Shown one piece after another: positions 25,698 to 34,703 of a stretch of DNA of 53,254 bases. Source of the stretch: Rikenellaceae bacterium (GTDB taxonomy: Bacteria; Bacteroidota; Bacteroidia; Bacteroidales; Rikenellaceae). The stretch covers positions 1-53,254 of the forward strand of contig SUZO01000015.1 of NCBI GenBank assembly GCA_015059805.1, in the 5' to 3' direction. Position numbers and translations under genes: made by a program. A model generated the notes under the pieces. That model worked only from the letters and a program-made list of their open reading frames with translations. It made no database searches and was not told the DNA's origin. Every line of letters begins with the position of its first letter. The stretch's first letter is position 1.

Positions 25698-25755
25698 CAA
25701 AGGTACGAAATAATTGTGTAAATTTGCACGAATTGCAAAAAAATTGTTATCTTTG
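25698..25755. promoter_or_regulatory. Divergent promoters of the GatZ-like and acyltransferase genes
   Basis: Minus: TACCTTTG (25705-25698). Plus: TTTG (25723-25726), 21 nt, TATCTTTG (25748-25755). The plus transcript would have a leader of about 70 nt. Confidence 0.65.
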
Positions 25756-25830
25756 CAAAGTATATTGCACATAGTGTGGGCTGCAAGAGTCGTCAAACAG
25801 CTTGTGGCTCAGCACAAAGAAAAAATTTTG

Positions 25831-27000
25831 ATGATGGAAAATACTCAATCATTTTTTGATGACATTCGTGCCTATCATGATGAGGAGATTCCAGCGGTTG
25901 TGGAGAAGATTGCTTCAGACCCGCTGCTTATTCCTGCGGCGCAGTTTGTCTTTCCAAATTTGGATATTGAGCAGGTGCGTACCCTTATTAGCTCCTGCCG
26001 TACCTCCGATGATATTCAGCGTAAGATAATGTATCCAGCTATCGGCGGTATTATTCACCGCACGATGCGTAACTTTACCACCTCTGGTTGTGAATATGTG
26101 CCTGCAACAAATGGCTGGCTCTTTGTCTCCAACCACCGTGATATTACCCTTGATGCGATGCTGATGCAGTACGCTCTGTTTGGTAATAATCTGCCAACAA
26201 CAGATATCTCGCTGGGTGATAACCTATTGCGTACTCCGCTGGTCTTTGAGCTCTGTAAGGCTAACTATATGATTAAGGTAATCCGCAAGGATGATGTGAC
26301 GATGCGTGAGTTTTTGGAGAACTCTCGCCACTTGTCTGAGTATATCCGCCACCGTATTAACGAGGTGGGTCGCTCAGTGTGGATTGCCCAGAGGAATGGT
26401 CGCACAAAGGATGGAGTGGATATGACCGAGCCTGGAATTATTAAGATGTTCGGTCTTAGTGGTCCAGCAGACTTTGTTGAGAACTTTAGCCAGCTGCATA
26501 TCGCCCCGGTGGCTATCAGCTATCAGTATGAGCCGTGCGATGTCTTTAAGGCGGTGGAGTTGTGCCGTCGTCAGAGTGACACCCCTTATCATAAGGCGGA
26601 GAATGAGGACTTCTTGAGCATCCTAACTGGTATTAAGGCGTACAAGGGCGATACAAACCTTACCTTCTGCAAGCCTATTACTACAGAGGAGTTGGAGAGT
26701 GTGGCAGCCCTTCCACGTGCTGAGCAGTGTAAGGCTCTTGCGGAGATTATGGACCGCCGAATTATTGAGGGATACAAGCTCTACAATACAAATTATATTG
26801 CTTACGATATTAAGCACGGCACGCGTCGCTTTGAGAGATTCTATACCCCAGCAGCAGAGCAGCAGTTTGCCCTCTACCTTGTCCGCTCAAATGCTCAGTT
26901 TGAGGTTATGGGTGTAGATAAGGATGTGGCGCGTGAGATACTGATAGGTATCTATGCAAATCCTGTTGAGGCAAAGTTGAACTTAGGTATAGAGTTGTAG
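25831..27000 (+). CDS. Glycerophosphate acyltransferase-like protein (PlsC fold)
   Basis: 389 residues from ATG-ATG at 25831; the open frame upstream runs through the promoter. Central acyltransferase block: LFVSNHRDITLDAMLM (His and Asp as in the NHx4D family but with five residues between them), then NYMIKVIRKD, VWIAQRNGRTKDG (EGxRS-like position) and HIAPVAISYQYEP. No membrane segment is obvious. Likely attaches acyl chains to a glycerolipid or similar acceptor. A conserved membrane protein gene follows after 22 nt. Confidence 0.8.
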   Translation: MMENTQSFFDDIRAYHDEEIPAVVEKIASDPLLIPAAQFVFPNLDIEQVRTLISSCRTSDDIQRKIMYPAIGGIIHRTMRNFTTSGCEYVPATNGWLFVSNHRDITLDAMLMQYALFGNNLPTTDISLGDNLLRTPLVFELCKANYMIKVIRKDDVTMREFLENSRHLSEYIRHRINEVGRSVWIAQRNGRTKDGVDMTEPGIIKMFGLSGPADFVENFSQLHIAPVAISYQYEPCDVFKAVELCRRQSDTPYHKAENEDFLSILTGIKAYKGDTNLTFCKPITTEELESVAALPRAEQCKALAEIMDRRIIEGYKLYNTNYIAYDIKHGTRRFERFYTPAAEQQFALYLVRSNAQFEVMGVDKDVAREILIGIYANPVEAKLNLGIEL

Positions 27001-27022
27001 GTAGAACATAACTATAGATAGT

Positions 27023-27463
27023 ATGAAAAAGGTGTGGCTTGTAATTTTAGCTCTGCTGCTCGCTGTGGGTGCAGGTGCCTTCTACTTCCGCTTCTACTTC
27101 GTCTTTGGCGAGGGTGTAAAGAGTGGAGAACTTAACTATGTGGTTAAGAAGGGAGTGTTTTTCAAGACCTATGAGGGAAAGCTGATTCAGTCGGGCATTC
27201 GCTCTAAGGCGGCAGGCTCTGTGCAGTCATACGAGTTTGACTTCTCTGTTGAGAATGAGAAACTTGCTGAGCGACTGATGCTTGAGGGCGGTAAGGTGGT
27301 TGAACTCCGCTACAAGGAGTACTTCGGCGCACTGCCATGGAGAGGTTTTACTAAGTATATCGTGGATAGTATTATCACCCACGATGTGCCAGCGCTACCA
27401 GAGGCTTCGGTGCTTGATGATAGCTCGTCGGTAATAAAGGAGCAGGTTCAATTAGAGATTTAG
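27023..27463 (+). CDS. Small conserved membrane-anchored protein
   Basis: 146 residues: one N-terminal helix (about 3-20), then FYFRFYFVFGEGVKSGELNYVVKKG and a small beta-rich domain (IQSGIRSKAAGSVQSYEFDFSV, VVELRYKEYFG). I recall close relatives across Bacteroidales, some labelled 6-phosphogluconate dehydrogenase, but nothing in the sequence supports that enzyme. Function unknown; probably co-transcribed with the acyltransferase. Confidence 0.8.
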   Translation: MKKVWLVILALLLAVGAGAFYFRFYFVFGEGVKSGELNYVVKKGVFFKTYEGKLIQSGIRSKAAGSVQSYEFDFSVENEKLAERLMLEGGKVVELRYKEYFGALPWRGFTKYIVDSIITHDVPALPEASVLDDSSSVIKEQVQLEI

Positions 27464-27495
27464 AAAAAAAACGAGGCTTAAGCCTCGTTTTTTTT
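27464..27495. terminator. Perfectly symmetric bidirectional terminator
   Basis: A 32-bp perfect palindrome: eight A, CGAGGCTTAAGCCTCG, eight T. It serves both the membrane-protein gene and the convergent tRNA-editing gene. Confidence 0.92.
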
Positions 27496-27497
27496 GT

Positions 27498-27989
27498 TTA
27501 GTATAACTCTATGTACTCGTAACTATTACCCACTGCCGTAAGATACTTTTCAAACATCTGCTGGCTAATTACCACTGTGGCACGATTGTCGTTGGGGTGG
27601 AAACTGAGCGATGGGTAGTTAAGCAGGTTCTTATCTAAGAATAGGTGTACGTGGTTTTCCGTATCGTTAATCAGCCCAAATGGGGATACTGAGCCTGGTT
27701 TTAGACCCAAATATCGCTCCATACGCTGCTCAGAGGCAAAGGATAGTTTTCCTTGATGCAGGCGGTGCTCAAGGTCGTGGATGGCAAGGCTCTGGTCGCT
27801 ATCAAAGACAACGAGGTAGTGGCGATTGCCCTTGTGGTTGCGGAAGAAGAGGTTCTTGCAGTGCTTTGAGCCGTCGTTGTGCCAATATTGGCGGGCAATC
27901 TCTATTGTTGGAGCCTCTGGGTGGGTATAAAAAGAGTATTCAATCTCCTGCTCCTTCAGAAAATTGAATACTCGTTCTTGACGCTCCAT
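27498..27989 (-). CDS. YbaK/ProX-type aminoacyl-tRNA editing protein
   Basis: 163 residues from the ATG at 27989, 1 nt after the upstream stop; a longer frame would overlap the epimerase gene. The single-domain editing fold is visible: HPEAPTIEIARQYW, HCKNLFFRNHKGNRHYLVVF with the conserved Lys, LSFASEQRMERYLGLKPGSVSPFGLIND. Such proteins hydrolyse mischarged Ala-tRNA(Pro) or similar. Co-transcribed with the AlsE-like epimerase. Confidence 0.9.
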   Translation of the reverse strand: MERQERVFNFLKEQEIEYSFYTHPEAPTIEIARQYWHNDGSKHCKNLFFRNHKGNRHYLVVFDSDQSLAIHDLEHRLHQGKLSFASEQRMERYLGLKPGSVSPFGLINDTENHVHLFLDKNLLNYPSLSFHPNDNRATVVISQQMFEKYLTAVGNSYEYIELY

Positions 27990-27990
27990 A

Positions 27991-28659
27991 CTACTTAGAT
28001 ATAGCAGCGCGAAGCTGTGGAATAGACTCATCAAGGGTCATACCCTTACGATATACGCCAGCAGTACCGCCAACAAATACATTAGCACCCATACCTGCCA
28101 TAAGCTCGGCACGCTCACAAGATACAGAGCCATCTACGCTGATAAGCACCTTCTCATAGCCGTTGCTATCAAGCCACTGACGCATCTGAGCCACCTTGTC
28201 AAGGATACCATCAACGAGCTTCGCACCAGAGAAACCTGGATGAACGAGCATAAGGGTAACCATATCGGTATAAGCCATGTGTGGAGCAACCGCCTCAACT
28301 GGGGTGTCAGGGTTTACAACAACACCAAACAGCGCACCCTTAGAGTGGATGTCAGCTGCAAACTCGCTCAAATCCTTGTCAAGCTCAACGTGGGTTGATA
28401 CAATATCGCCCTGATGAACATCAATCTTTGAGCAGATAAACTCTGGCTCCTCACACATAAGGTGGATGTCAAGAGGCATGTTTGTAACCTTGTGCATAGC
28501 GTTAGGGAAGTCTGGACCAAAGGTCATATTTGGCACAAAGTGACCATCCATAACGTCAATGTGCAACCAGTCAATGCCGTTGCGCTCAAGGGTTTTGATG
28601 TCGCGCTCAAGATTCATAAGGTCTGAGCACATTACAGATACTGAAATTTTATTAGCCAT
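27991..28659 (-). CDS. Ribulose/allulose-phosphate 3-epimerase family (AlsE-like)
   Basis: 222 residues, TIM barrel. The four metal ligands of the family are in place: WLHIDVMDGHFVPN (His and Asp), DIHLM (His) and ISVDGSVS (Asp). Details favour D-allulose-6-phosphate 3-epimerase over ribulose-phosphate epimerase: VMCSDL near the N-terminus (AlsE has LMCMDL, Rpe has PSLLSADF), VDGS instead of VDGG, and VGGTAGVY near the end. It would turn allulose 6-phosphate into fructose 6-phosphate. Promoter box TATCTTTG (minus, 28697-28690). Confidence 0.85.
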   Translation of the reverse strand: MANKISVSVMCSDLMNLERDIKTLERNGIDWLHIDVMDGHFVPNMTFGPDFPNAMHKVTNMPLDIHLMCEEPEFICSKIDVHQGDIVSTHVELDKDLSEFAADIHSKGALFGVVVNPDTPVEAVAPHMAYTDMVTLMLVHPGFSGAKLVDGILDKVAQMRQWLDSNGYEKVLISVDGSVSCERAELMAGMGANVFVGGTAGVYRKGMTLDESIPQLRAAISK

Positions 28660-28739
28660 ATTTTTTGAAGTTTAATGTTCTATTGGTCACAAAGATAATA
28701 TTTTTTGGAGAATAAATTGCGTGTTTTCAAGAAAATTTC

Positions 28740-28747
28740 TACTTTTG
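28740..28747 (+). promoter_or_regulatory. -7 box of the glycerophosphodiesterase gene
   Basis: TACTTTTG, with ATTG 20 nt upstream; leader about 30 nt. Confidence 0.5.
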
Positions 28748-28778
28748 TTACATTAAAACCGATTAAAACTTGTTGATT

Positions 28779-29579
28779 ATGAAAAAGATTCTTTCAGTAG
28801 CTGCCGCAGCTCTTATCTCTGTAGCCGCATTTGCGCAGCCTCAGGTTATTGCTCACCGTGGTTTCCACGCAACTAAGGGCTCTTGCCGTAACTCTATTGA
28901 GGCGCTCAAGCAGGCTCAGAAGCTGGGACTCTATGGCTCAGAGTGTGATATTAACCTTACAAAGGATGGTGTTATTGTTGTGGCTCACGGTGGTATGCAC
29001 CCTGATAAAATCTATCGCAAGGGCGAGGATATCCCTCGACTCAATATTCAGAAGAGTACTTACGAGGAGCTGACCGCTATTCCTCTTGAGAATGGCGAGA
29101 CTATTCCTACCCTTGAGCAGTATCTTGAGCAGGCTAAGAAGAGCAAGAAGACTAAGCTTATTATTGAGATTAAGAACCACTATACCCCTGCCAAGGAGAC
29201 TGAGATTGTGCAGAAGACCGTTGATATGGTTGCTAAGTATGGACTTAACGATATGGTTGAGTATATTGCCTTCCGCCCATGGGTCTGCTTTGAATTGAAG
29301 AGAATCGCTCCAGAGGGTACGCCAATCGCTTATCTTAATGGCGACTACGACCCAACATACGTTAAGGGTATGGGTATCTCTGGCATTGACTATAAGTACG
29401 ATGTGCTCAAGAAGAAGCCAAAGTGGATTAAGTCTTGCCAGAAGCGCGGTCTTACTGTAAATGTGTGGACTGTAAACGACGAGGAGAAGCTCCGCTGGGT
29501 TATTGAGCAGGGTGTAGATTACATTACAACTGACGACCCAGTGCTTGCAACTAAACTCATTAAGGAGATGTGTAAATAG
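28779..29579 (+). CDS. Glycerophosphodiester phosphodiesterase (GDPD)
   Basis: 266 residues from the ATG at 28779, giving a signal peptide MKKILSVAAAALISVAAFAQ. GDPD motifs: IAHRGF, ECDINLTKDGVIVVAHGG (Glu, Asp and catalytic His), and C-terminal NVWTVNDEEKLRWVIEQGVDYITTDDP. Cleaves glycerophosphodiesters to glycerol 3-phosphate plus alcohol in the periplasm. An imperfect 60-nt palindrome lies between this gene and the permease gene. Confidence 0.95.
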   Translation: MKKILSVAAAALISVAAFAQPQVIAHRGFHATKGSCRNSIEALKQAQKLGLYGSECDINLTKDGVIVVAHGGMHPDKIYRKGEDIPRLNIQKSTYEELTAIPLENGETIPTLEQYLEQAKKSKKTKLIIEIKNHYTPAKETEIVQKTVDMVAKYGLNDMVEYIAFRPWVCFELKRIAPEGTPIAYLNGDYDPTYVKGMGISGIDYKYDVLKKKPKWIKSCQKRGLTVNVWTVNDEEKLRWVIEQGVDYITTDDPVLATKLIKEMCK

Positions 29580-29629
29580 GAAGTTGATTAAAATTTATTT
29601 ATCTCATTCTTTTATGCTGTTTACGACTC

Positions 29630-29689
29630 TTTTCTCATCTGATTTTCGTTACATAGGAACACCTATGCGCCTCAAATCATACGAGAAAA
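29630..29689. promoter_or_regulatory. Symmetric stepped palindrome upstream of the permease gene
   Basis: Arms TTTTCTC/GAGAAAA (29630-29636, 29683-29689), GATTT/AAATC (29641-29645, 29674-29678) and CATAGG/CCTATG (29652-29657, 29662-29667), separated by equal internal loops of 4 and 6 nt and capped by AACA. It could be an RNA hairpin (terminator or sensor) or an operator. Confidence 0.5.
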
Positions 29690-29746
29690 TAGCCACAAAA
29701 CAGCTATAAAATAATTTCGTAAACAAATATTAAACAACTTCTAATA

Positions 29747-30999
29747 ATGGATTTTAAGTATAAAATAGACGATCGCCCCGCTCTTGGGGCGATGTCTCTG
29801 TACGGACTGCAGTGGTTGATGATTTGCATCCCCGTAGTCCTTACAAGCACCTTTGTTGCCCCAGAGGGTCAGATGCTCTTCTTTACCCAGAAGCTCTTTG
29901 CGCTTATGGGCATTACGATGATTGTAAATGCTCTGTGGGACACCGTCTGCCCCTTGTTGCAGGTCCTGCGGCAGTTCTGCTTATGGGTGTACTGGCGGCA
30001 CAGGGACAGGGTAGCGGTAGCGAGGCTATCTACCCCTCTATGGCTATCGGTGGCGCGATAATCGCCCTGCTGGCAGCCTTTGGTCTTATGCGTAAGGTGC
30101 AGAGGATTTTCACCCCGCGAATTGTCGTGGCTATTGTGGTGCTTATCTCCTTTACTATGGCAAAGCCTATTGTGGGTATGATTTTTAGCGATACGGAGCA
30201 TCAGCTGCTGGCAATGACCTTTGCCGTTGTAACTGTGGTGGCTATGGCTGTGGCGAATAACCTTCTGAAGGGCGTGTGGAAGTCTATGGTAGTGATTGTG
30301 GCGATGATTTTGGGCTCTATCTTCTACTACTGCATCACTGGCTTTCCGAAGAACTTTGTGACCGATAGTGTTGCTCCGCAACTCTTTGTTGGCGGTGTGG
30401 AGTTAGATGCGGGCGTGGTTATTGCCTTTATCTTCTGCTATATCGCACTGTTTATCAATCAGGTGGGCTCTGTGCAGTCACTTGGTGAGTTTACGGGTGC
30501 AGACGGTATGGAGCGCCGACAGAGTAGGGGTATGGTTGTGCAGGGTGTGATGAATGTCGTGGGTGGTGTATTGGGCGTTGTAGGTCCTGTGGACTACTCG
30601 CTCTCGCCAGGTGTTGTCGCCTCTACCTCTTGCGCATCACGATTTACGGTTATCCCTGCTGCGGCGGCGATGATTGTGCTTGCCTTTATCCCAGATGCAG
30701 TGTCGGTGCTGCTGACAATCCCGCAACCTGTTATGGGCGTGGTGCTACTCTACCTTATGGCTACGCAGGTGGCGGCAGGACTACACCTTATGCAGAGCAG
30801 CAGCGCGGTAGTGTCGTTTAAGGATGGATTAGTGCTCGGTATACCTATTATGTTTACCGTAATACTATCTTTTGCACCTGCCGATGCGCTATCAACTATT
30901 CCGTCACTGCTCCGACCTATCGTAGGTAATGGATTTGTGATGGGTATAATCATTATTCTACTTCTTGAACATCTATTCTTAAAGGATAAAAAACAATGA
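29747..30999 (+). pseudogene. NCS2 xanthine/uracil permease with a frameshift
   Basis: The first frame (29747 on) encodes MDFKYKIDDRPALGAMSLYGLQWLM ... MIVNALW, the family's N-terminus. The rest, from GHRLPLVAGPAAVLLMGVLAAQG to EHLFLKDKKQ, is in another frame. The break is at the GGG run 29937-29939: one more G would join them as NALW-GHRLPLV. The downstream 350 codons are clean, with about ten membrane helices, so the lesion is young, a sequencing error, or a switchable tract. The end overlaps the aldolase start by ATGA. Confidence 0.85.
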
Positions 31000-31811
31000 A
31001 CGTAAAGCAACTTCTTAAGCAGTGCCAGCAAGATAGATGCGCGGTGCTTGCTACAAATTTCTATAATCTTGAGACATTGCAGGGTGTTATGCGCGCGGCA
31101 CAGGCGACCTCTTCGCCAGTGCTATTGCAGCTTACCCGCTCAAGTATTGACTATATGGGACTTAAGCAGTCCGTTGCTATGGCTCGTCAGGCGATTGCGG
31201 AGTATGGCGTTCAGGGGTGGATACACCTTGACCACGGTGGTAGCGTTGAGCTTGTAGAGCGTTGCCTTGATGCGGGCTTTGACTCTGTAATGATTGATGC
31301 CAGCGAGCAGAACTTTGAGGTTAATGTTGAGACAACCCGTAGAGTTGTGGAACTTGCCGCCCCTTATGGCGTTAATGTTGAGGCGGAGCTTGGCTATGTG
31401 GCAAAGCTCGGTCAAGAGCAGGGTGGCGGTTTTACCACGCCTGAGGAGGCGAAACTCTTTGTTGAGCAGACGGGTGTAGATGCCCTTGCCGTATCTATCG
31501 GCTCGGCTCACGGATTCTATAAGCAGGCGCCAAAGCTTGATATTGAGCGCCTAAAGCAGATTCACGCCGCAACAGATGTGGCACTTGTGCTGCATGGTAG
31601 CTCTGGCATTCCGCACGATATGGTGCAGCAGGCAATTCTGAACGGTATCGTAAAGGTAAACCTCGCAACAGAGATTAAGGATACCTTTATGCGAAATCTG
31701 AAGGGTATACTTACTACGACCGACGAAATTGACCTTCGCAAGGTCTTCCCAAAGGCTACAGAGGCAGTCGTAGAGCTTCTGAAGGAGAAATATCGCGTTG
31801 TAAAACCCTGA
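30996..31811 (+). CDS. Class II fructose/tagatose-bisphosphate aldolase (GatY/KbaY-like)
   Basis: 271 residues. Zinc and catalytic motifs: IHLDHGGSVE (Asp and His), VEAELGYVA, SIGSAHGFYK (His), LHGSSGIPHD (His), VKVNLATE. It splits ketose 1,6-bisphosphates into DHAP and glyceraldehyde 3-phosphate. The family-level match fits both Fba and GatY/KbaY; a GatZ-like protein encoded in the same window favours the latter. Translation is coupled to the permease frame by an ATGA overlap, so the upstream frameshift could reduce its expression. Confidence 0.93.
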   Translation: MNVKQLLKQCQQDRCAVLATNFYNLETLQGVMRAAQATSSPVLLQLTRSSIDYMGLKQSVAMARQAIAEYGVQGWIHLDHGGSVELVERCLDAGFDSVMIDASEQNFEVNVETTRRVVELAAPYGVNVEAELGYVAKLGQEQGGGFTTPEEAKLFVEQTGVDALAVSIGSAHGFYKQAPKLDIERLKQIHAATDVALVLHGSSGIPHDMVQQAILNGIVKVNLATEIKDTFMRNLKGILTTTDEIDLRKVFPKATEAVVELLKEKYRVVKP

Positions 31812-31849
31812 TTTTTAGAGTAAGACTTGGAAAAATGGATTGCTTATGC

Positions 31850-31857
31850 TACTTTTG
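31850..31857 (+). promoter_or_regulatory. -7 box of the PEGA protein gene
   Basis: TACTTTTG with TTGG 19 nt upstream; the ATG is 19 nt downstream. Confidence 0.5.
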
Positions 31858-31876
31858 CATAAACAATCCTTTTTTT

Positions 31877-34225
31877 ATGAAACGATTTTTATTTGCAATA
31901 CTGACCCTAATCGCCTTTACTGCAACTGCGCAGATGGAAAACTCTATCGTTATTGATACCAAATCTTTCCACGCGGTGCAGACTGATGCGCTTACTGGCG
32001 TAAATATAGACCCTATTGGCGTTGACCACTCTCGCCAGGCTTGTGCGCGTGTGAAGATTAAGTTTGACCGTATGAGTAAGGCGCAGATTGATGCTCTTGA
32101 GGTCAAGATGCGCTCAAATACAGATTTGACAAAACAGAAGGTTGCCGACTATTACGACAATGTCCTAATCCTTGAGATGACCGCCAAACCGAACACCCGT
32201 TTCTACTTCCTTAGCCCAGAGTTCGGCGAGAGTAACGAGGTAACACTTAACCTTGAGGGTAACCGCGAGTATGAAATGCTTGCCAGTCTAAATCAGACCT
32301 TTAGCATTGTTGTTAGTAGCAATACTGAGAATGTGGATATCTATTTGGATGATGTCTTCAAGGGTAAGACCGATAGCTCTAAAAGCCTTACTATCAAGGA
32401 GGTTATGATTGGTGCGCATACTCTGAAGGCTGTCTATGGAACAGTAAGTAGTCAGCAGAGTATTGATGTCAATAGTGGTAGTATTCTCTTCCGACAGAAT
32501 GTAGATACCGCAGCCTCGCGCCCACAGTTTGTGGTCTTTGCCGTAGAGCCACAGAGCGCGGTTGTGACTATTGAGGGTAAGCACTACTCGCTTACGGATG
32601 GAGCTATGCGCCTTGTGCTTGAGAGCGGAACATATAACTATACCGTCTCGGCTGCAGGATACCATAGCCAGAGTGGCACTTTTACCGTCGCGGGCAGTAA
32701 GGTCACAAAGCAGATTGCCCTTACTGCCGATGCGGCAACTGTAACCCTTACAGTGGCAGACAATGCCGAGATTTGGGTCAATGGCGAGAAGGTGGGAAAT
32801 AGTCGCTGGAGCGGAACGCTTAACTCTGGCACATATATCTTTGAGGCTAAAAAGGCGGGACACAGCACAACCACCACCTCAAAGCATATCACATCGGATA
32901 ATCCACAGCAGAGCTATACCCTTGAGTCTCCAAAACCTCTGTTTGGCTCGCTGATAGTTGATGGCTCGCCACTTATGGCGGATGTGGCTATTGACGGAGT
33001 GGGTGTAGGTCAGATGCCTCTGTCGTTAGATAATCTGCTTGTCGGGCAGCATAAAGTTACAGTCTCAAAGTCTAGCTATCAGCCTTATACCACGACCGTT
33101 ACCATTGCCGAGGGTAAGACTGCGACAGTAAACGCTACGCTTACAAAGCAAACCTCTCAAACTTCTTCGTCTGGCAAAGTATACAAGGTGGGCGACTACT
33201 ACAACGAGAATGGCAAGAAAGGTGTTGTCTTTGATGTAAGCGCAGATGGCAAAAGTGGTAAGATTGTGAGTATGGGTGAGACTTGGGTGGACTGGACAAC
33301 TGATGGTAAAGAACGGTCTCGAATAATCGGAGCAAGTAGTACTACTGATGGTGCATATAATATGACAGTAGTAAAATCTGTCCCTGACTGGGAGGAAAAA
33401 TATCCCAATTTCAAATGGTGTGCCAACTTAGGAGAGGGTTGGTATCTGCCTGCTATAGAGGAGTTAAAACTTTTGATACTTGACAACACTGTCTACAATG
33501 CTGTTAATCGCACCCTTGCGGCAAATAAAGGCACTCTACTTGCTAACAAGGAGACAGTGTCTTACCTTACAAGCTATTTGTCATCAACAGAGGAAAACCA
33601 AAAATCGAATAATGAGTATCAAGCGTGGCATGTATTTGTTAAGTATGGATATACTCTTGATTTAGGAAAGGATCGCTCTGGTCGGGCGCGTGCTGTAGCG
33701 ACTTTTGGAGATGTGTCAAATTGGCAACAAAGTATCTCAGGTGTTAAAACCTATAAAGTAGGTGACTATTATAACGAAAACGGTAAGCAGGGAGTAGTTA
33801 TTGAGGTGAGAGATGGTGGTAGCCACGGTAAAATTGTCAGTATGACGCAGACTGAACTGCCGTGGTCAGATAAAAGTGGACAAAGACAAATAATTGGTGC
33901 TAATAGCCGTATAAATGGCGCGTATAATATGTCAATTATCACAGCTATCCCTAAATGGGAGGAGAAATACCACGCTTTCAAGTGGTGTGCCGATTTGGGA
34001 GAGGATTGGTATCTGCCTACTACTGAGGATTTGGTGACAATCTATAGAAACAAAAAAATTATCAATTCTAAATTGACCGATAAGATATTAGACGAAAGTT
34101 ACTGGTCATCAAGAGAGGATAGTGAAAATAAATTGTGTGCAAATTTTATTTCTATGAGCAATGGGTCTTGTATGGCGCTGGGGAAGGTATATTATCGATA
34201 TGTTCGTGCTGTGGCAAATTTTTAG
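31877..34225 (+). CDS. Secreted PEGA-domain protein with two DUF1566/FISUMP-like repeats
   Basis: 782 residues from the ATG at 31877; an ATG at 31835 is before the promoter box. Signal peptide MKRFLFAILTLIAFTATAQ. The first 420 residues are beta-rich with PEGA-like repeats (VDIYLDDVFKGKT, AEIWVNGEKVGNS, ADVAIDGVGVGQMPL). Two homologous C-terminal domains follow at about 433-612 and 623-782, each starting YKVGDYYNENGK and containing GKIVSM, FKWCA(N/D)LGE.WYLP and a late RAVA(T/N)F. The same domain ends the protein at 50674-51507. Probably surface-exposed; partner unknown. Confidence 0.85.
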   Translation: MKRFLFAILTLIAFTATAQMENSIVIDTKSFHAVQTDALTGVNIDPIGVDHSRQACARVKIKFDRMSKAQIDALEVKMRSNTDLTKQKVADYYDNVLILEMTAKPNTRFYFLSPEFGESNEVTLNLEGNREYEMLASLNQTFSIVVSSNTENVDIYLDDVFKGKTDSSKSLTIKEVMIGAHTLKAVYGTVSSQQSIDVNSGSILFRQNVDTAASRPQFVVFAVEPQSAVVTIEGKHYSLTDGAMRLVLESGTYNYTVSAAGYHSQSGTFTVAGSKVTKQIALTADAATVTLTVADNAEIWVNGEKVGNSRWSGTLNSGTYIFEAKKAGHSTTTTSKHITSDNPQQSYTLESPKPLFGSLIVDGSPLMADVAIDGVGVGQMPLSLDNLLVGQHKVTVSKSSYQPYTTTVTIAEGKTATVNATLTKQTSQTSSSGKVYKVGDYYNENGKKGVVFDVSADGKSGKIVSMGETWVDWTTDGKERSRIIGASSTTDGAYNMTVVKSVPDWEEKYPNFKWCANLGEGWYLPAIEELKLLILDNTVYNAVNRTLAANKGTLLANKETVSYLTSYLSSTEENQKSNNEYQAWHVFVKYGYTLDLGKDRSGRARAVATFGDVSNWQQSISGVKTYKVGDYYNENGKQGVVIEVRDGGSHGKIVSMTQTELPWSDKSGQRQIIGANSRINGAYNMSIITAIPKWEEKYHAFKWCADLGEDWYLPTTEDLVTIYRNKKIINSKLTDKILDESYWSSREDSENKLCANFISMSNGSCMALGKVYYRYVRAVANF

Positions 34226-34295
34226 TATTTTTACCTAACTTTTTCCGCAAAGTTTTACTACCTTTGCCCCGCAAAAGAGACAACACGCATTATCT

Positions 34296-34703
34296 ATGGA
34301 GAAGTACGAATCAAAGCAGTGCCAGATTTTTAAGTCGGCAGCGCAAATTTACCCCTTTATCTCATCCTTCAATCTCCTTACGCCCGCTGTGGCTGATAAG
34401 GTGGAGGAGTGGCAGGCAACAGAGGATACCTGCTCATTTAAGATTAAGGGCTTTACCGTAAAGTTGCGTATGATTGACAAGGTCTATGGCAAGCATGTCA
34501 AAATCACTGGCGACGAGGGCGGTGTACCTATTGACTTCGCCTTTTGGATTCAGCTCCACGAGGTTACCCCAACTGATACCCGCATCCGTATGGTTCTCCA
34601 CGCCGAGCTTAATATGATGATGCGTATGATGGTCGGCAGTAAAATCCAGAAGGGGCTTGATCAGGCGGTAGAGGGGTTTGCCTCCGCATTTAATAGAATC
34701 TAA
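34296..34703 (+). CDS. SRPBCC-like small protein
   Basis: 135 residues, no signal peptide. Pattern of the START/SRPBCC helix-grip fold: N-terminal strand, helix YPFISSFNLLTPAVADKV, alternating strands (CSFKIKGFTVKLRMIDK, TRIRMVLHAELNMMM), and long C-terminal helix GLDQAVEGFASAFNRI. Function unknown; such folds bind hydrophobic ligands. Promoter box TACCTTTG at 34259-34266, 29 nt upstream. Confidence 0.75.
   Translation: MEKYESKQCQIFKSAAQIYPFISSFNLLTPAVADKVEEWQATEDTCSFKIKGFTVKLRMIDKVYGKHVKITGDEGGVPIDFAFWIQLHEVTPTDTRIRMVLHAELNMMMRMMVGSKIQKGLDQAVEGFASAFNRI

Noticed and set aside
27023..27463. 6-phosphogluconate dehydrogenase, a label I recall for similar proteins
   Set aside because: 146 residues with a membrane anchor and no nucleotide-binding motif; the label has no support in the sequence.
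29812..29936. Separate start for the second permease frame (CCPRGSDALLYPEALCAYG...)
   Set aside because: This part is the out-of-frame reading of the true N-terminus; membrane-protein character begins only after the frameshift site.
31140..31511. 123-codon minus-strand frame within the aldolase gene
   Set aside because: Antisense shadow of a gene with all zinc and catalytic motifs.
34135..34461. 108-codon frame spanning the end of the PEGA gene and start of the SRPBCC gene
   Set aside because: Crosses a promoter and two genes in a different frame.
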